Of a stretch of DNA of 35,906 bases, positions 35,537 through 35,906 are shown piece by piece. Position 1 is the first letter of the stretch, and every line of letters begins with the position of its first letter. The translations under genes were made by a program, and so were the position numbers. The notes beneath the pieces are model-generated. The model was not told the origin of the DNA and did not search any database. It saw nothing but the letters and a program-made list of their open reading frames with translations. Origin of the DNA: an uncultured Hyphomicrobiales bacterium (GTDB taxonomy: Bacteria; Pseudomonadota; Alphaproteobacteria; Rhizobiales; Xanthobacteraceae); assembly GCA_903885555.1 (NCBI GenBank), contig CAISIV010000091.1, forward strand, positions 1-35,906, given 5' to 3'.

Positions 35537-35906
35537 GTGATCGACCTGTACACCTGGACGACGCCGAACGGCCGCAAGGCCAACATCATGCTGGAAGAGA
35601 TCGGCCTGCCCTATACCGTGCACGCCATCGACATTTCCAAGGACGAACAATTCGCGCCGGAATTCTTAAAAATTTCGCCGAACAACCGCATCCCCGCCAT
35701 CGTCGACCGCGACAACGGCATGTCGCTGATGGAGTCGGGCGCGATCCTGATCTACCTCGCCGACAAAACGGGAAAGCTGCTGCCGAAGTCCGGCATGGAG
35801 CGCTACAAGGTGATCGAATGGCTGATGTGGCAGATGGGCGGACCGGGCCCGATGCTCGGCCAGGTGCATCACTTCGTGAAATATAATCCGGGCAAGGCGC
35901 CTTACG
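35537..35906 (+). CDS. Glutathione S-transferase, YfcG/Ure2-like (5' part, runs off window)
   Basis: The first 123 residues of a GST. It starts at GTG 35537 with AAGGA seven bases upstream and reads [20 protein letters not shown], where TPNGRK is the hallmark of the nu-class/Ure2p-like GSTs such as E. coli YfcG and YghU, many of which act as glutathione-dependent disulfide reductases. The thioredoxin-fold residues [11 protein letters not shown] and [19 protein letters not shown] (glutathione site Glu-Ser) follow, then the start of the helical domain ([19 protein letters not shown]). The C-terminus is outside the window. Confidence 0.92.
   Translation, partial: MIDLYTWTTPNGRKANIMLEEIGLPYTVHAIDISKDEQFAPEFLKISPNNRIPAIVDRDNGMSLMESGAILIYLADKTGKLLPKSGMERYKVIEWLMWQMGGPGPMLGQVHHFVKYNPGKAPY

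Overview
The window is high-GC DNA from an alphaproteobacterium, most likely of the order Hyphomicrobiales (Bradyrhizobium/Pseudolabrys-like). The evidence is gene content and order: a block running yebC, ruvC, ruvA, ruvB, ybgC, tolQ-tolR-tolA-tolB-pal, cpoB, tilS, ftsH; a zapA/coiled-coil pair next to a 6S RNA and 5-formyltetrahydrofolate cyclo-ligase; and a tkt-gap-pgk-fba carbon-metabolism cluster. No tRNA, rRNA, insertion sequence, phage gene or CRISPR array was seen. The genus is an inference from content, not from a search.

Layout. Positions 1-3165 (all minus) hold the 5' part of ftsH, then tilS and cpoB. 3242-7559 (minus) is an RND-type efflux pump and its lipoprotein adaptor, lying between cpoB and pal. 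7745-11879 (minus) is the Tol-Pal envelope machine, with a terminator after pal. 12180-18282 is an accessory stretch: LysR regulator and divergent PdxI-like aldo/keto reductase, a small DUF2852 membrane protein, a TetR regulator, a phytanoyl-CoA-dioxygenase-like protein, O6-methylguanine-DNA methyltransferase, ybgC and a DUF2199 protein. 18286-21844 (minus) is the Holliday-junction set ruvC-ruvA-ruvB with a blasticidin-S-deaminase-like cytidine deaminase and a membrane protein between ruvA and ruvB, and a Nudix hydrolase coupled to the end of ruvB. 22002-24129 (plus) is a flavin monooxygenase and an EamA transporter. 24133-28856 (minus) has yebC, a methyltransferase-like/pyruvyltransferase-like fusion, a YmdB-type phosphoesterase, 5-FCL, 6S RNA, zapA and a ZauP/DUF4164 coiled-coil protein. 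29096-34488 (plus) is transketolase, GAPDH, phosphoglycerate kinase and a class I aldolase. The right end has two tandem paralogous small exported proteins (minus), each with its own terminator, and the 5' part of a glutathione S-transferase (plus).

How it fits together. The conserved backbone serves envelope integrity and division (Tol-Pal-CpoB, FtsH, ZapA/ZauP), recombination repair (RuvABC, with Ogt and Nudix nearby) and central carbon metabolism. Into this backbone several accessory modules have been inserted without breaking any backbone gene. The most striking non-coding signal is a 19-bp inverted repeat of form ATGTAA-N4-CATTWACAT found both at the start of the tetR gene and over the predicted promoter of the neighbouring DUF2852 gene, with two more half-sites just upstream of that promoter. 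This predicts a small self-regulated TetR/DUF2852 circuit.

Limits. All function calls come from reading motifs and comparing with remembered families; no alignment, folding or database search was run. Start codons were chosen by family length and ribosome-binding sites and may be off by a few codons where stated.
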